35,965 nt of DNA from Candidatus Fermentibacterota bacterium (GTDB taxonomy: Bacteria; JAFGKV01): contig JAFGKV010000297.1 of the NCBI GenBank assembly GCA_016928395.1, positions 1-35,965 on the forward strand. The letters run 5' to 3'. Position 1 is the first letter of the stretch. Each line of letters opens with the position of its first letter. The notes under the pieces are model-generated. The model saw only the letters and a list, made by a program, of their open reading frames with translations. It was not told where the DNA came from and searched no databases. Below, in pieces: positions 7,358-15,563 of this stretch. The translations under genes were made by a program, and so were the position numbers.

Positions 7358-9388
7358 GTGGCAACAACCCTGCCTGAACTCGAGCGCCTTCTTTCGGCGC
7401 TGGCCACCGCATCGCGAGTAACGAAGTACTACCCTGCCGGCCATCCCCAAATCGAAGATACCTTGGGCCGAGTCCTGGATCAAATCGCCTCGCTGGTCGC
7501 CAAGGGAAGCCCCCTCGCACTCTCAGTGCTGCCTGATGGCCTCTACGTGGGCCCTGCCCGAGTATTCTGTTTCTCCCCGGCAGACGCCTTGTTCCGTAAC
7601 TTGATGGAACTTGGCGTGCGGGAATTGGTGCTCAGTCCAGGCATTGACTCAAGCGAGTTGCTTCATCTGGTCGAGAGTCTGACTGAGGATCCCAAGAAGA
7701 TCTGGGAGAAGGGAGGGCTTGCGCGAACTCTCAAGCTGCGCAAAGCGCTGCACATCGGTGTTACCTCCAGCGATCTCACCGCGGCAGAACGTCAGGCGAC
7801 GCTGGACAGCCTGCGCGCAGTGACCGTTCAGGAAAGAGAGAGGACGGTCGCCGTCGCTCGAGATTGGCTTGATGAACGCGGGCCTTTGCCCTCCGAAGAT
7901 GAGATTCTCCGCATCATCGCTCTCGTACGCGATACGGGTTCCCTCGGAGAACTCATCGATGCCCGTAGTCCCGAAGGTCATGACCGTCGTCAGATCGGTG
8001 TATTGATGCGATTGTGGGCAATGGTGGCCAAGTCGGGTCTCGACGTCCCTTCCGTCGAAGCGACAATAGCTGCCGAGATCTTCGCGACGGAAGCACGGAC
8101 TCTGATGGACGCCGCCTCAGGGCCCGTCGGCGGTCCCTCTCTCCCGAAGCTGATGGAGAGGCTCGGCCCTGAAGACCTCGGCGACATGATCGCCTCCCGG
8201 GTCGATGCCGACTTTGGTGATGCGACGGTGTGGCTCACTGTAACCGAGAGCCTCTTCCGCCGTCCTGGCACCCGTAGAGCCATCCTGTATCGTATCCTGC
8301 AGAAGATACGCGATCGCCCCAATGCCGCAGATACGGTGGCCCTCCTGCACGATGAACTGGTCGACGGTACAAAGGAAGAGAGTGCTTTCCTCGCACTCAT
8401 GCGCGGCACCAACTCACAGATCGGCTCTTCACCGGCTTCGTGGGGCACTCGGTGGGACAGCGGGATCCTGGTTCGACGTGCCTCAGGCCTCCTGGAACGA
8501 GTGGGTCTGTCAGAGGGGCAACGTGTCCGATGGCTTTCCTCGGAACTGGACCGGCTCATAGAGCACAAGGACATTGCTGGTGTGCTTGAGGTCTTGGAAG
8601 CCACGCGCGACCGTCAATTGCCCCAGGGCGATTCCGGCGCCCCGGGTCTCGTCTCTCGAGCCGCCCACCGCAGGCTGCCCCCCTTCCTAAAGACGGTGAG
8701 CCCCCCTGAGCGCATCAGAACCATCAAGGCGCTCACCTCGGTGGATCCCACATGGCGCGAACTGGTCGGAAGGCTCTTGGATCTGGCCGAGGCAGAGGAG
8801 ATGGCAGAACTCACGGCAGAACTCGAGAGCGTGGGCATAGATGCGAAGGAACTCGCCTGGGAGATCATGCGCAACGAGAACCCCGAAGACATTGCCCGGG
8901 GCATTCGAATCGCCGGCGTCTTGGCCTGCGACGATGATCTTCCTATCCTCCTCGGGTTTCTGCAACATGGAAACCCTGCCATCCGCATGGAGACGATTGG
9001 AGCTTTGGCGCGTGTCGCACCGGAAGACCTGATGACCCATGTGCCAATGCTGCTCAGGGACATGAATCCGCTGGTGAGCATGAGGACCTTGGATGCAGTG
9101 CAACGAGTGCCCACCGCCTCGGCCCATCTGGTGGCTGCCGCTCAGAAGGGGTTGCTCCGCGCCGTGCCCGAGGAGATCGGTTGTGCCGTGATTCAGTTCG
9201 TGGCGGCTCGCGGAACCCCTGAACAGAAGATGAAACTGGCTGAATGCGTGCTCTCACCGCGGTTCGTCGGTAAAACGACTCCACACCCCGTGCGCGAGGC
9301 GGCGACATCCCTGCTGGGGACCTACCGTCCGCGCGGCATCTTGGGGCGTCTCACGGACCGCTCGCATAGGGAGGACGCCGATGCCTGA
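7358..9388 (+). CDS. HEAT-repeat protein with YPxxHP N-terminal domain
   Basis: A 676-residue cytoplasmic protein. The start is a GTG with AAGGAG 7 bases upstream; a longer frame upstream lacks a ribosome site. The N-terminal 140 or so residues begin with a helix ELERLLSALATASRVTKYY followed by PAGHP, then a small beta region LALSVLPDGLYVG and helices ending in a LHIGV strand. The next gene has the same layout, so this domain is shared. The middle is helical and unrecognised. The last third carries HEAT-type helical pairs, clearest in DLPILLGFLQHGNPAIRMET and the repeat after it. No enzyme motif is seen; a scaffold or partner-binding role is inferred. It overlaps the next gene by 8 bases. Confidence 0.7.
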   Translation: MATTLPELERLLSALATASRVTKYYPAGHPQIEDTLGRVLDQIASLVAKGSPLALSVLPDGLYVGPARVFCFSPADALFRNLMELGVRELVLSPGIDSSELLHLVESLTEDPKKIWEKGGLARTLKLRKALHIGVTSSDLTAAERQATLDSLRAVTVQERERTVAVARDWLDERGPLPSEDEILRIIALVRDTGSLGELIDARSPEGHDRRQIGVLMRLWAMVAKSGLDVPSVEATIAAEIFATEARTLMDAASGPVGGPSLPKLMERLGPEDLGDMIASRVDADFGDATVWLTVTESLFRRPGTRRAILYRILQKIRDRPNAADTVALLHDELVDGTKEESAFLALMRGTNSQIGSSPASWGTRWDSGILVRRASGLLERVGLSEGQRVRWLSSELDRLIEHKDIAGVLEVLEATRDRQLPQGDSGAPGLVSRAAHRRLPPFLKTVSPPERIRTIKALTSVDPTWRELVGRLLDLAEAEEMAELTAELESVGIDAKELAWEIMRNENPEDIARGIRIAGVLACDDDLPILLGFLQHGNPAIRMETIGALARVAPEDLMTHVPMLLRDMNPLVSMRTLDAVQRVPTASAHLVAAAQKGLLRAVPEEIGCAVIQFVAARGTPEQKMKLAECVLSPRFVGKTTPHPVREAATSLLGTYRPRGILGRLTDRSHREDADA

Positions 9389-10619
9389 GCGAGTGATCGA
9401 CCTACTGGCTCGACTGAACGTCGCATACAAGAAGCTGCGGCTCTATCCCCCGGAACACACCATGTGCGCCACCGCCATCGATTCCGCCATGGCGGAACTT
9501 CACTCCGTGATCGCGGATGAGTCGGCAATCACCATTGGACTCACCGGCACCACCGCAGTACACAAAGGGGTTCCGCTGGTGGATCTCGGTGCGAAGGCGC
9601 AGGTCTTGCTCGATGCGCTGGCAGCCATTAAGGCCCAGTGGGTTCGCTTTGATCGAGCACTCACAAGGGATGAGCTCATCAGGTTTCTCATCTTCCTGGC
9701 AGACCACAACGACCTCGTCCATAGGGAGACCACACCTTCAAGGTGGCAGGGGGAGGGAATCCGTCTCGGCTTTGCCGAGGGTCTAGACTCGCCATCCGAC
9801 CTCTACACCGGGGCAGGCGAAGCGCTTCAGGCGATCGCGCTATCGTTCAGAGCCGGCGGAAGCTCTCTGCCCCTTCTGGAGTTGGGGGATTTCGTCCAAA
9901 GAATCGGCAAGGAGGTAGCTGAGGGATCTCCTCCTTTGGGTGTCTTGGAGCTTGCCATGACCCAAAGAGAGTACATCATACGTCGTTCGCTCCTGACATC
10001 CACGCTGGGCATGGGGATAGGTCGAAGGCTGGGCCTGCCGTCCCGACTTCTGCCCGAGCTTGGCCTCGCGGGCATGCTGGCGGATCTGGCGTTGTTCAGG
10101 GTTGATGAGCCCATACTGAATAGCCGCCACGGCGGAACCCAGATGATTCCACGCTGGGCGGAGCATCCTTCCGAGGCCGCGCGCATTCTCTCCGCCGCCG
10201 GGGCGCCCTCACTGGTCATAGTCGTGGCGGCGGAACACCACTGGGGCCTGAAGTATGCCTCCCCCGCCCGCCATCCAGCGTCTTCCCTGGTAGGGTTGGC
10301 TGACACACTGGTGGGGTACTTTCTGGGAGGATACGGCTCCGCATCCCACCGATTGGATCTTGCGCTCATAGAAGTGGCTTCGGAACACACCCACTACCCC
10401 GCCGAGCTTGTGCGGGCCGTTCTGCAGATGAGTGGGCTGTTCGTCAAGGGCGCACGCGTCCGTCTATCCAACCGCGCGAAAGGAGAAATAGTAACGCCAA
10501 ATCCCGTCGACCCGCTGAGGCCCGAAGTGCTGATAGATGGTGAGGGCGATGGCATGAGGCTCATCGATCTGAACTCTCAGGGCGAACGGCTTGCCCTGGC
10601 TGCGGTACTGGGAGACTGA
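9381..10619 (+). CDS. Degenerate HD-GYP-like protein with the same N-terminal domain
   Basis: A 412-residue protein. Residues 1-135 repeat the layout of the upstream gene: helix LARLNVAYKKLRLYPPEHTM, a beta region with AVHKGVPLV, a helical stretch and a closing IRLGF strand. Residues about 200-400 follow the HD-GYP order: LGLPSRLLPELGLAGMLADL, then HPSEAARIL (His262), then AEHHWG (285-287), then a C-terminal VRLSNRAKGEIV and NPVDPLRPEVLI typical of HD-GYP tails. The expected HDIGK is ADLAL and no GYP motif follows the HH. It has therefore probably lost metal-dependent c-di-GMP phosphodiesterase activity and may act as a sensor or scaffold (inference). No membrane segment. Confidence 0.7.
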   Translation: MPERVIDLLARLNVAYKKLRLYPPEHTMCATAIDSAMAELHSVIADESAITIGLTGTTAVHKGVPLVDLGAKAQVLLDALAAIKAQWVRFDRALTRDELIRFLIFLADHNDLVHRETTPSRWQGEGIRLGFAEGLDSPSDLYTGAGEALQAIALSFRAGGSSLPLLELGDFVQRIGKEVAEGSPPLGVLELAMTQREYIIRRSLLTSTLGMGIGRRLGLPSRLLPELGLAGMLADLALFRVDEPILNSRHGGTQMIPRWAEHPSEAARILSAAGAPSLVIVVAAEHHWGLKYASPARHPASSLVGLADTLVGYFLGGYGSASHRLDLALIEVASEHTHYPAELVRAVLQMSGLFVKGARVRLSNRAKGEIVTPNPVDPLRPEVLIDGEGDGMRLIDLNSQGERLALAAVLGD

Positions 10620-10624
10620 CGCTC

Positions 10625-12085
10625 GTGCCCCACGTACATCTCCTCGGTATAGGAGGAAGCGGGATGAGCGGCCTGGCAGGGCTCTTCGTTCAGGCGGGAT
10701 GGGAGGTATCCGGCTGTGACTCGGCGCACGTCCGACCTCCCGCCGCCGACACCCTGGCCGGGTTAGGAATCACCCCTTCAGTCGGTTACTCGGCGGATCA
10801 CCTCCGCCCGGCGCCGGATCTGGTGATCGTGGGCAATGTGATTCGGGAGTCGAACCCCGAAGATCACGCGGCCCGGGCCTTGGGACTTCCCCGTACACAC
10901 ATGGCAGCGGCTCTGAGAGACTTCTTCATCCGAGAGCGGACCAGCATCGTGGTTGCCGGCACCCATGGCAAGACTACATCGACTTCCATGCTGGCATTCC
11001 TGCTGTGTGACTGCGGCATGAATCCAGGGTTTTTCATCGGCGGCGTGGCACGAGACCTCGGCACCAGCTTCCGCAGGGGGCAAGAACCGTATTTCGTGAC
11101 CGAGGGCGATGAATACGATTGCGCGTGGTTTGACAAGAGCCCCAAGTTTCTCCACTACGGGCCCCGCTATCTCCTCATAACCAACGTGGAGTTCGACCAT
11201 GCGGATATCTACGCCGACCTTGACGCCGTTCGCGCGGCCTTTCGTCGGCTCGTCCAGTCGATGCCCTCGGACGGTCGACTCGTGTACTGCGCAGAATCAC
11301 CCGCCCTGGTCGACGTAGCCCGTGACGCGCCGTGTGAAGCACACTCGTACTCGGTGGAACCCTCTGTCCCGGCCACATGGATCGCCCGCGGAATACGACG
11401 CGAGGGAACGCGTACAAGGTTTAATCTTTCCTTCGATGGCATACCCATGGGCGAATTCTCGCTCCGGCTCGCCGGCCGCCACAATGTCCAGAACGCTACC
11501 GGGGTAATCGCCCTATGGCACGCCATGGGGCTCCCTCTCGAAGACCTCGCCAGACGTTTGCCTCGGTTCCGAGGAGCGGCCCGGCGTATGCAGGTGCTCA
11601 CCTGTGGCGATCTGGTGCTGGTGGACGATTTCGCCCATCACCCCACAGAGGTGCGGGCCACCCTCGCTGCGGCCAGGCAGTGGTGGCCTTCGCGTAGGCT
11701 GTGGGCGGTATTCGAGCCGAAGACTCAAACCAGTAGACGAGCAGTGCTTCAGGATGATCTGGCCAGCGCCCTGGCCTTGTCTGACGAGGTTGTGATCATC
11801 CGGCCCCATGACCTTGATACCATACCCCTACGCGAGCGCATCGATGCAGGCAGACTGGCCGATGCAATCAGGGCTCAGGGCATCCAGGTTCGGATTGCAT
11901 CCACCCACGATCAGTGCGCATCCATTGTTCAGCAGGGAGTGGGTCGTGAGACCCTAGTTGTGCTGATGAGCGCGGGGAGTCTCGCCGATGTTGCCCACAC
12001 ACTAACTTCCTATGCCACGGCCCAGGGCCTGGCGACCACCCTGGAGCCTGATGCACCCCTTTGTGCGGACCAGGATCACCGCTAA
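10625..12085 (+). CDS. mpl: UDP-MurNAc:L-Ala-gamma-D-Glu-mDAP ligase (Mpl), MurC-like
   Basis: A 486-residue Mur ligase that attaches the recycled tripeptide to UDP-N-acetylmuramate in peptidoglycan recycling. The N-terminal nucleotide-sugar domain begins HVHLLGIGGSGMSGLAGL. The P-loop is GTHGKTT at 112-118. Two features favour Mpl over MurC: NVIRESNPEDHA near residue 71 and EGDEYDCAWFDKSPKFLHY near 160-178. The last domain shows DDFAHHPTEVRATL and ends in VVLMSAGSL. The start is GTG, 5 bases after the previous stop, with GGAG 10 bases upstream. Because no other mur gene is in view, MurC function cannot be excluded from sequence alone, but the motifs argue for Mpl. Confidence 0.88.
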   Translation: MPHVHLLGIGGSGMSGLAGLFVQAGWEVSGCDSAHVRPPAADTLAGLGITPSVGYSADHLRPAPDLVIVGNVIRESNPEDHAARALGLPRTHMAAALRDFFIRERTSIVVAGTHGKTTSTSMLAFLLCDCGMNPGFFIGGVARDLGTSFRRGQEPYFVTEGDEYDCAWFDKSPKFLHYGPRYLLITNVEFDHADIYADLDAVRAAFRRLVQSMPSDGRLVYCAESPALVDVARDAPCEAHSYSVEPSVPATWIARGIRREGTRTRFNLSFDGIPMGEFSLRLAGRHNVQNATGVIALWHAMGLPLEDLARRLPRFRGAARRMQVLTCGDLVLVDDFAHHPTEVRATLAAARQWWPSRRLWAVFEPKTQTSRRAVLQDDLASALALSDEVVIIRPHDLDTIPLRERIDAGRLADAIRAQGIQVRIASTHDQCASIVQQGVGRETLVVLMSAGSLADVAHTLTSYATAQGLATTLEPDAPLCADQDHR

Positions 12086-13919
12086 CCTCGGGTGCCTGGC
12101 GTTCACGCTGGCGTTGGTGTTCGCCGTCGAGATGGTCCTGCGGTCAGCCGGCATTCCTCGGAGGGGAGCCCTTTTCCTGACAGAAGGGAACGAGACACGG
12201 CTATCGCCCGGTGCCGCCGCCCGCTACTTCGCCGCTCGATCGCCTCTGGTACCCGAGACCCGCTCTGAACCGTTCCAAATGCCAAAACCGGCGCGGCTTG
12301 TTCGCATCATGTGTCTTGGCGGATCGACCATGGCAGGCTACCCTTTCACCTACAACGGCACCCTGCCGTCGCTCCTGGCTGATGGGTTGCAGCACATCTT
12401 TCCTGACACCGCCATTGAGGTGCTCAACCTTGCCGTCTCCGCGGTCGGGTCATACACCGTCCTCGATCTGTGCCGTCACGCTTTAGCCTATGAGCCCGAT
12501 CTCATGGTGGTCTATACAGGCCACAACGAGTTCTACGGGGCGCTGGGCGCGGCAAGCACCCAGCGCCTTTCAACTCCCCGGTGGCTCACCCTCCTGCATC
12601 TGCGAATGCAGGATGTCGCGTTGTACCGTCTGTGGTGGGATACCATCGGGAAAGTCCGCCGGCCCAGGCAAGCCATGGACTCAGACGTGACTCTGATGGC
12701 TAGGATGGTCGGGCAACCGTGTGTCCCGTCGGACAGCCCCAGTTACCGTAAGGCAGTAGCGGTGTTCTCTGCAAATGTTGCAGACCTCTGCCGACTGTGC
12801 GCAAAGCGCGGCGTGCCGGTGGTGGTATGTGAGCTGGTGTCGAACCTGCGGGATCAACCTCCGTTTCCCGTGTGTCCGCTGGACCAGGCCCCGGGATGGA
12901 ACAACAGTCCGGATTCCAGTGCCGCAACGCTGTTTGCCCAGGCCCGTTCAGCCGAACAATCCACGGATCCGGTGAGTGCCTGTGCCCTGTACATCCGAGC
13001 GAGAGACGCCGACTGGTGTCGCTTCCGAGCCCCAGGGGAGTTCAATGATTCGCTACGGGCTATTGTCCCAAGGAAGGGCGGCGTACTTGTGGCTTTGAAA
13101 TCGCGATTCTTGGCCGCGTCGCCCTTTCCGGCACCGGGATATGACCTCTTTCTTGACCACCTTCATCCCAATCTGGATGGCTACGTCTTGGTGGCGGGCA
13201 GTATCATCCACACCATGCGGGAACAGGGCATTCTGGATCCCCCTCTGTCATGGGACGGGGCGCGGAAACTGACCCCTGGTGTGCACCGTCAGGGCGCACT
13301 GGTCACTGAGCTTGAGCACGCCATTGCCATGGACAAGGTACGTCGACTCATGAGTCACTGGCCGTTTTCTCCTGATCAGCCCTTGCCGGTGTACGTGTTC
13401 GACGACACTATCGCCACACTGGCCCGACGCTACCACGATGAGCGTTTGGCCTGGAGCGACGTTCACTTCATGGCGGCAGACTACTTGGTGCGACAGGCCC
13501 GATACGGCGAGGCATTGCGGGAAACGAAGGCGGTGTTGAAGCAGGCCGCGGGTTTCTGGCCGGCGTGGATGAAGGCAGGCGACGTGTACCTGGCCCAGCG
13601 ACGGCCACTGGATGCCGCTACGGCCTATCAGGTTGCGTCACGACTGGATGGGGGGCGAGGTCACAGCCTGGCAAAACTGGGCAGTGCCTTGCTGGCCGGG
13701 GGGAACACAGAGGAGGCCGTTTCAGTGCTGGAGGCTGCCAGGCGCCCGGAGGCCGGCCTCTCCGAGCTGGACTGGGCCCGAGCCAGCTACCTTCTGGGGA
13801 AGGCCTATGCACATCTCGGTCTTCTTGATGACGCAATGAGCATCGCGGCAGAACTGTCACGGCATCGCGAGGGGGGCAGGTTTGCCGACAAACTCAGGAT
13901 GGAGATGCCTGGTGGATAG
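12051..13919 (+). CDS. Membrane-anchored SGNH/GDSL hydrolase with C-terminal TPR repeats
   Basis: A 622-residue protein. The ATG at 12051 has GGAG 4 bases upstream and overlaps the end of mpl by 35 bases. A signal anchor spans about residues 11-30. The SGNH hydrolase blocks are in order: CLGGSTMAG with nucleophile Ser92, NLAVSAVGSYT with Gly133, YTGHNEF with Asn159, and LDHLHPN with Asp369 and His372. The C-terminal part, from about residue 470, is helical with TPR-like pairs such as ALRETKAVLKQAAGFWPAW and AVSVLEAARR. SGNH enzymes remove or add acyl groups on glycans or lipids. With mpl next to it, a periplasmic esterase acting on cell-wall or surface glycan is a reasonable guess. Confidence 0.8.
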   Translation: MHPFVRTRITANLGCLAFTLALVFAVEMVLRSAGIPRRGALFLTEGNETRLSPGAAARYFAARSPLVPETRSEPFQMPKPARLVRIMCLGGSTMAGYPFTYNGTLPSLLADGLQHIFPDTAIEVLNLAVSAVGSYTVLDLCRHALAYEPDLMVVYTGHNEFYGALGAASTQRLSTPRWLTLLHLRMQDVALYRLWWDTIGKVRRPRQAMDSDVTLMARMVGQPCVPSDSPSYRKAVAVFSANVADLCRLCAKRGVPVVVCELVSNLRDQPPFPVCPLDQAPGWNNSPDSSAATLFAQARSAEQSTDPVSACALYIRARDADWCRFRAPGEFNDSLRAIVPRKGGVLVALKSRFLAASPFPAPGYDLFLDHLHPNLDGYVLVAGSIIHTMREQGILDPPLSWDGARKLTPGVHRQGALVTELEHAIAMDKVRRLMSHWPFSPDQPLPVYVFDDTIATLARRYHDERLAWSDVHFMAADYLVRQARYGEALRETKAVLKQAAGFWPAWMKAGDVYLAQRRPLDAATAYQVASRLDGGRGHSLAKLGSALLAGGNTEEAVSVLEAARRPEAGLSELDWARASYLLGKAYAHLGLLDDAMSIAAELSRHREGGRFADKLRMEMPGG

Positions 13920-14226
13920 TCCGATCGACGCCTATGCATCTGAGACAGGATAAGAGCCGCAGGAGCATCGGCCGACGGAAACCGCATGGGCCTAGGGGCG
14001 GCAGCGGCCCCGCACCATCAGCGAATGGATTTCGAACGTACCGAACCCCGAACATGCCGAAGGCCTTACTCCGCCAGAAGGCGCGCTCCACCCTGGAGCC
14101 GTGAACTCTCAAGGTCGAGCGCGGTGAGCCCCTTCCCAGCCATACTCCGGTCTTGACAATGGTATGCCTCTTGTGCGACCATGAAGACATGATGCAGTCA
14201 CGTGTCAGCCTGGAGAAGTGAGCTAC
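13920..14226. other. Intergenic region with no supported gene
   Basis: About 300 bases separate the SGNH-TPR gene from the STAS gene. A long minus-strand frame crosses it but has no recognisable content and continues through the STAS gene, so it is an antisense shadow. A weak hairpin (GGGGC at 13995, GCCCC at 14007) has no T-run. The only regulatory signal I can support is the promoter-like pair at 14153-14182. Confidence 0.5.
14153..14182 (+). promoter_or_regulatory. Possible sigma70-type promoter for the STAS gene
   Basis: A perfect TTGACA lies at 14153-14158. With an 18-base spacer, GACCAT at 14177-14182 matches three of six -10 positions. It sits about 45 bases before the STAS start, after a 230-base gene-free stretch. 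The -35 is good, the -10 is weak. Confidence 0.35.
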
Positions 14227-14601
14227 ATGAACGAAATTGCCTGCCGTTCCCTGGGGACTCCTCGCGCCGTCTTGATCGAGGCACATGGACGAATTCAAGG
14301 GCTTGTTTCCCAGGAGCTTCGAGATGTAGTATGGCATCAGGGATACCATGGGACGCAGTGGATGGTCTTCGATCTTCGCCACGCCACGGCATTGGATTCG
14401 ATGGCGCTGGGCGCGCTTCTTCTTGCCCGGTCTCTGTGCGCGAGACACCAGGGACAGGCGGTGCTCCTTGGGCTTTCCCCGCCGCTCATCACCTTGCTTG
14501 AGGCTTTGGGCCTGCGGGATCTCTTCATGCTGGCCGAGGACATGCGTCACGGATTGGACGCGCTGCATCGCCTCGGCGTGTCGGCGGAAGCGGATGCATG
14601 A
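14227..14601 (+). CDS. STAS-domain protein (anti-sigma factor antagonist type)
   Basis: A protein of about 124 residues made of a single STAS domain: strands AVLIEAHGRI and WMVFDLRHATALDS, then MALGALLLARSLCARHQG, AVLLGL and the helix LITLLEALGLRDLF. The serine in the LDSMALG loop is where the regulatory phosphorylation site of SpoIIAA/RsbV-type proteins lies. Such proteins release a sigma factor by binding an anti-sigma kinase when unphosphorylated. No kinase or sigma factor gene is in the window. An upstream in-frame GTG at 14218 is possible, but GGAG at 14212 sits only 2 bases from it, so I prefer ATG 14227. Confidence 0.8.
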   Translation: MNEIACRSLGTPRAVLIEAHGRIQGLVSQELRDVVWHQGYHGTQWMVFDLRHATALDSMALGALLLARSLCARHQGQAVLLGLSPPLITLLEALGLRDLFMLAEDMRHGLDALHRLGVSAEADA

Positions 14602-14776
14602 GGTGTTCACGCTGCATCGCTTCAGCGGGGTGAGTGCTGCGAATCCAAGGCGATGGCGCAGCCCTGCGGTTTCCGCCCTGCGGAGGCGGCAAGGAAGACC
14701 ACACGGGTTACGGCGTGCTCACGCTCAAATCCTGTGGCTTCTTGCCCTGGTCGCAGGATGCCGAGGGGAGAGTCAG

Positions 14777-15421
14777 ATGCACCATATCGACTGGCTGAGT
14801 GCCAGACAACGCATGGTAGAGAGGCAGATCGCCGCCCGAGGGGTACGCGATCCACGGGTTCTTGAGGCGATGATGACCGTTGAACGGCATCGGTTTGTGC
14901 CCGAGGATGTCGTCGAGTTCGCTTACTCCGATCAGCCCCTACCCATCGGGCACGGCCAGACCATCAGCCAGCCATACATCGTCGCCCTGATGACCGAACT
15001 TCTCAACCCTCAGCCTGGCGATACGGTGTTGGAAATCGGCACGGGCTCTGGCTACCAGGCCGCCGTGCTGGCGGGTTTGGTTTCACAGGTGTACACCATC
15101 GAGATTGTTGAGCCCCTGGCCGAAGAGTCACACACACGGCTTCTGGATCTCGGGTTCGACAATGTCACCGTCCGGTGCGGTGACGGCTACGCAGGATGGC
15201 CGGAGCATGCTCCATTCCGGCGGATCATCGTGACTGCCGCTCCTCCCTCGGTTCCTAAGCCGCTGCTGGAGCAGCTGACAGTGGGTGGACGCCTGGTGGT
15301 GCCGGTGGGTGATGCATTCCAGGAACTCCAGGTCATCGTACGAGAGGAGTCCGGATACCGGGTGCAGCGCAGCATTGCCGTGCGATTCGTCCCCATGGTG
15401 GGTGAGGCGCAGCGCCACTAG
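14777..15421 (+). CDS. pcm: Protein-L-isoaspartate O-methyltransferase
   Basis: A 214-residue repair enzyme that methylates isoaspartyl residues from damaged Asp/Asn using S-adenosylmethionine. The N-terminal helix [20 protein letters not shown], the substrate-site [18 protein letters not shown] (55-72), SAM motif [17 protein letters not shown] (84-99), and the C-terminal [13 protein letters not shown] are all typical. The ATG at 14777 has GGGGAG 6 bases upstream. The frame stays open upstream to ATG 14594, overlapping the STAS stop, and encodes LWLLALVAG before a cysteine, a lipoprotein-like signal. Some bacterial Pcm proteins do carry such leaders, so an exported form from an earlier start is possible. 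Confidence 0.92.
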   Translation: MHHIDWLSARQRMVERQIAARGVRDPRVLEAMMTVERHRFVPEDVVEFAYSDQPLPIGHGQTISQPYIVALMTELLNPQPGDTVLEIGTGSGYQAAVLAGLVSQVYTIEIVEPLAEESHTRLLDLGFDNVTVRCGDGYAGWPEHAPFRRIIVTAAPPSVPKPLLEQLTVGGRLVVPVGDAFQELQVIVREESGYRVQRSIAVRFVPMVGEAQRH

Positions 15422-15494
15422 CCCGGCATGCCCCGGTGGCCAATGGGTACCCCGCGATGACACGCCGGTCGATGCGGCAATCCACCATCCATGG

Positions 15495-15519
15495 TTCGAC
15501 GGAAGCACTCTCCGTCGAA
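15495..15519. repeat. Perfect 9-bp hairpin between pcm and the lipoprotein gene
   Basis: TTCGACGGA, a 7-base loop and TCCGTCGAA form a perfect stem in the 142-base gap after pcm. No T-run follows, so it is not a canonical intrinsic terminator. It may act as a weak terminator, an RNA stabiliser or a protein site that separates pcm from the lipoprotein-protease pair. Confidence 0.5.
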
Positions 15520-15563
15520 TCCCGGGTAGGTATGCCCCGTGATCCGGGAGAAGCTCGAATCCG

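Noticed and set aside
13995-14011. GC-rich hairpin as a terminator for the SGNH-TPR gene
   Set aside because: The stem is only 5 bp and no T-run follows on either strand.
13894-14610. 238-aa minus-strand open frame across the intergenic gap and STAS gene
   Set aside because: It is antisense to a well-supported STAS gene, with no domain features and no ribosome site.
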